Assembly: GCA_965363355.1 (NCBI GenBank) | Contig: CBDTTM010000155.1 | Coordinates: forward strand, 1 to 6,147 | Direction: 5' to 3' | Length of the DNA: 6,147 bases | Origin: CBDTTM01 sp965363355 | GTDB lineage: Bacteria > Bacillota > Negativicutes > Selenomonadales > Selenomonadaceae | Part shown: one piece after another, positions 5,340 through 6,147 of the stretch | How the letters are laid out: each line of letters starts with the position of its first letter | Position numbering within the stretch: the first letter of the stretch is position 1 | Made by a program: the position numbers and the translations under genes | Notes under the pieces: model-generated | Seen by the model: the letters and a program-made list of their open reading frames with translations, nothing else | Databases searched by the model: none | What the model was told of the DNA's origin: nothing

Positions 5340-6146
5340 TCATATTTTTATAAGCATTTTGTTTTTTGATAAGGCGGTCTTAACTTTTTTGATGAATTGT
5401 CTAGTCGCTGGCGAAATATCTTTGAGTGATGGTGCAGCAATTCCTAGAGTAATAAATTGAGTCGGTTCAAAGGGCACGGTCACAACATTTTCCTGCCAGG
5501 CGGCTGAGGTCAAGCGGTTGTTGAAGCTGATACCTAGGCCGGCTTCGACCATGCGCCAGGAGGTGAAAACATCGGCTGTAGAAAAACGGATGTCGGGATG
5601 CAGGTCCTCAGCAGATAAAAGACGGTCTATATCGGTGTCTTCCTCCGGAAGTGTAATAATAAAAGGATATTTTTCCAGATCTTTTAGGGGAAACGTATCA
5701 TCATTTGCCTGTGGATGATCTGCTGGCAGCCAGGCGACGAGTTCATCTTGCCAAAGTGGCAGCCAGTCACAAGTTACGGAATCGGACGGCTTTGCCGAAA
5801 AACAACAATCAATGGAACTTTCCGCTAGCCAAGATGAAAGCTCGCGATTCCCGCCTTCTCGGAGAGTGATGCTGACTTTGGGATATTCTTTTTGAAATTC
5901 TTGTAGAATAGTAGGCAACAAGATAGATGCAATACTGAAATAACTGCCAATCGTCAATACTCCATTCAAAATCCCATGAATTTCGCTGCCAAGTTCCTCT
6001 GCTCGTTGATGTGTGCGAACAATATCACGGAAATATGGCAGCATCATGCGCCCGTTATTGGTTAGCGATACACCTTTGCTGGTTCGAATAAATAACTCAA
6101 ACTTCGCAGTTGTGAAATAACCTGTGTACCTTGAAAATTCAATAAT
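5340..6146 (-). CDS. LysR-family transcriptional regulator, partial; N-terminal helix-turn-helix incomplete and possibly frameshifted
   Basis: The reading frame is open from the right edge to TGA (5342-5340), 268 residues. From about LFIRTSKGVSLTNNGR (start near 6095) it reads as a LysR protein: the end of the winged helix, the linker helix (MMLPYFRDIV...) and an effector-binding domain starting at GVLTIGSYFSIASILLP. That domain continues to GLGISFNN and a C-terminal helix rich in Lys. The ATG at 6047 would omit the DNA-binding domain and is not the true start; the real one lies beyond the window. Upstream of 6095 the frame gives YFTTAKFE, unlike a recognition helix, whereas a neighbouring frame (6145-6098) gives VISQLRSL, which looks more like one. 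The usual six to eight residues before LF, with their Leu-Gly, are also absent. This suggests a small deletion or sequencing error, or a pseudogene. The ligand and targets are unknown; its convergent position does not prove that it regulates the iron operon. Confidence 0.5.
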   Translation of the reverse strand: MIEFSRYTGYFTTAKFELFIRTSKGVSLTNNGRMMLPYFRDIVRTHQRAEELGSEIHGILNGVLTIGSYFSIASILLPTILQEFQKEYPKVSITLREGGNRELSSWLAESSIDCCFSAKPSDSVTCDWLPLWQDELVAWLPADHPQANDDTFPLKDLEKYPFIITLPEEDTDIDRLLSAEDLHPDIRFSTADVFTSWRMVEAGLGISFNNRLTSAAWQENVVTVPFEPTQFITLGIAAPSLKDISPATRQFIKKVKTALSKNKMLIKI

Positions 6147-6147
6147 A

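Noticed and set aside
5340..6047. LysR protein as a complete 235-residue gene starting at the ATG at 6047
   Set aside because: The frame is open further to the right and LFIRTSKGVSLT, the typical end of a LysR DNA-binding domain, lies upstream of that ATG.

Overview
The window holds most of a bacterial P19-type (FetMP-like) iron-uptake operon on the + strand, followed by a convergent, incomplete LysR-type regulator gene on the - strand. The order is: 3' end of a P19-family periplasmic iron-binding protein gene (3-200); a polytopic membrane protein with a C-terminal DUF2318-like cysteine domain (306-1565); two paralogous FtsX/MacB-type ABC permeases (1590-2870 and 2867-4009); their ATPase (4025-4687); and a small lipoprotein with an FMN-binding domain (4687-5172). 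A strong bidirectional terminator (5289-5327) separates the operon from the LysR gene (5340 to the right edge, reading leftwards). From general knowledge, the same order (P19, DUF2318 membrane protein, two FtsX permeases, ATPase, terminal redox proteins) occurs in the Campylobacter jejuni Cj1659-Cj1665 region, where the last genes encode thioredoxin-like proteins and an Ftr1-type permease gene lies just upstream of p19. Here the terminal redox slot holds a predicted flavinylated lipoprotein.

Proposed logic (inference): P19 binds iron outside the cytoplasmic membrane for an FTR1-type permease that should lie left of the window. The DUF2318 protein, the heteromeric ABC permease pair with its ATPase, and the flavin lipoprotein would form an auxiliary redox or energising module. 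Tight spacing supports one transcript from 306 to 5172: a 24-nt gap, a 4-nt GTGA overlap, a 15-nt gap with a good Shine-Dalgarno, and a 1-nt TAATG overlap. A terminator-like hairpin (250-277 plus T-run) sits between p19 and the DUF2318 gene and may lower downstream expression.

Organism: moderate GC content, purine-rich AGGAG-type ribosome sites, TTG and GTG starts and terminators ending in GGAGCTTTT suggest a Firmicute. A periplasmic P19 protein would suit a diderm Firmicute such as a Negativicute. This is a weak inference, as no rRNA or marker gene is present.

The largest stretches without a gene are 201-305 (hairpin and ribosome site) and 5173-5339 (terminator). No tRNA, rRNA, CRISPR array, insertion sequence or prophage element was seen. 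[Form note: the original answer gave no feature confidence values; the 0.5 in every feature is a placeholder required by the schema, not an estimate.]
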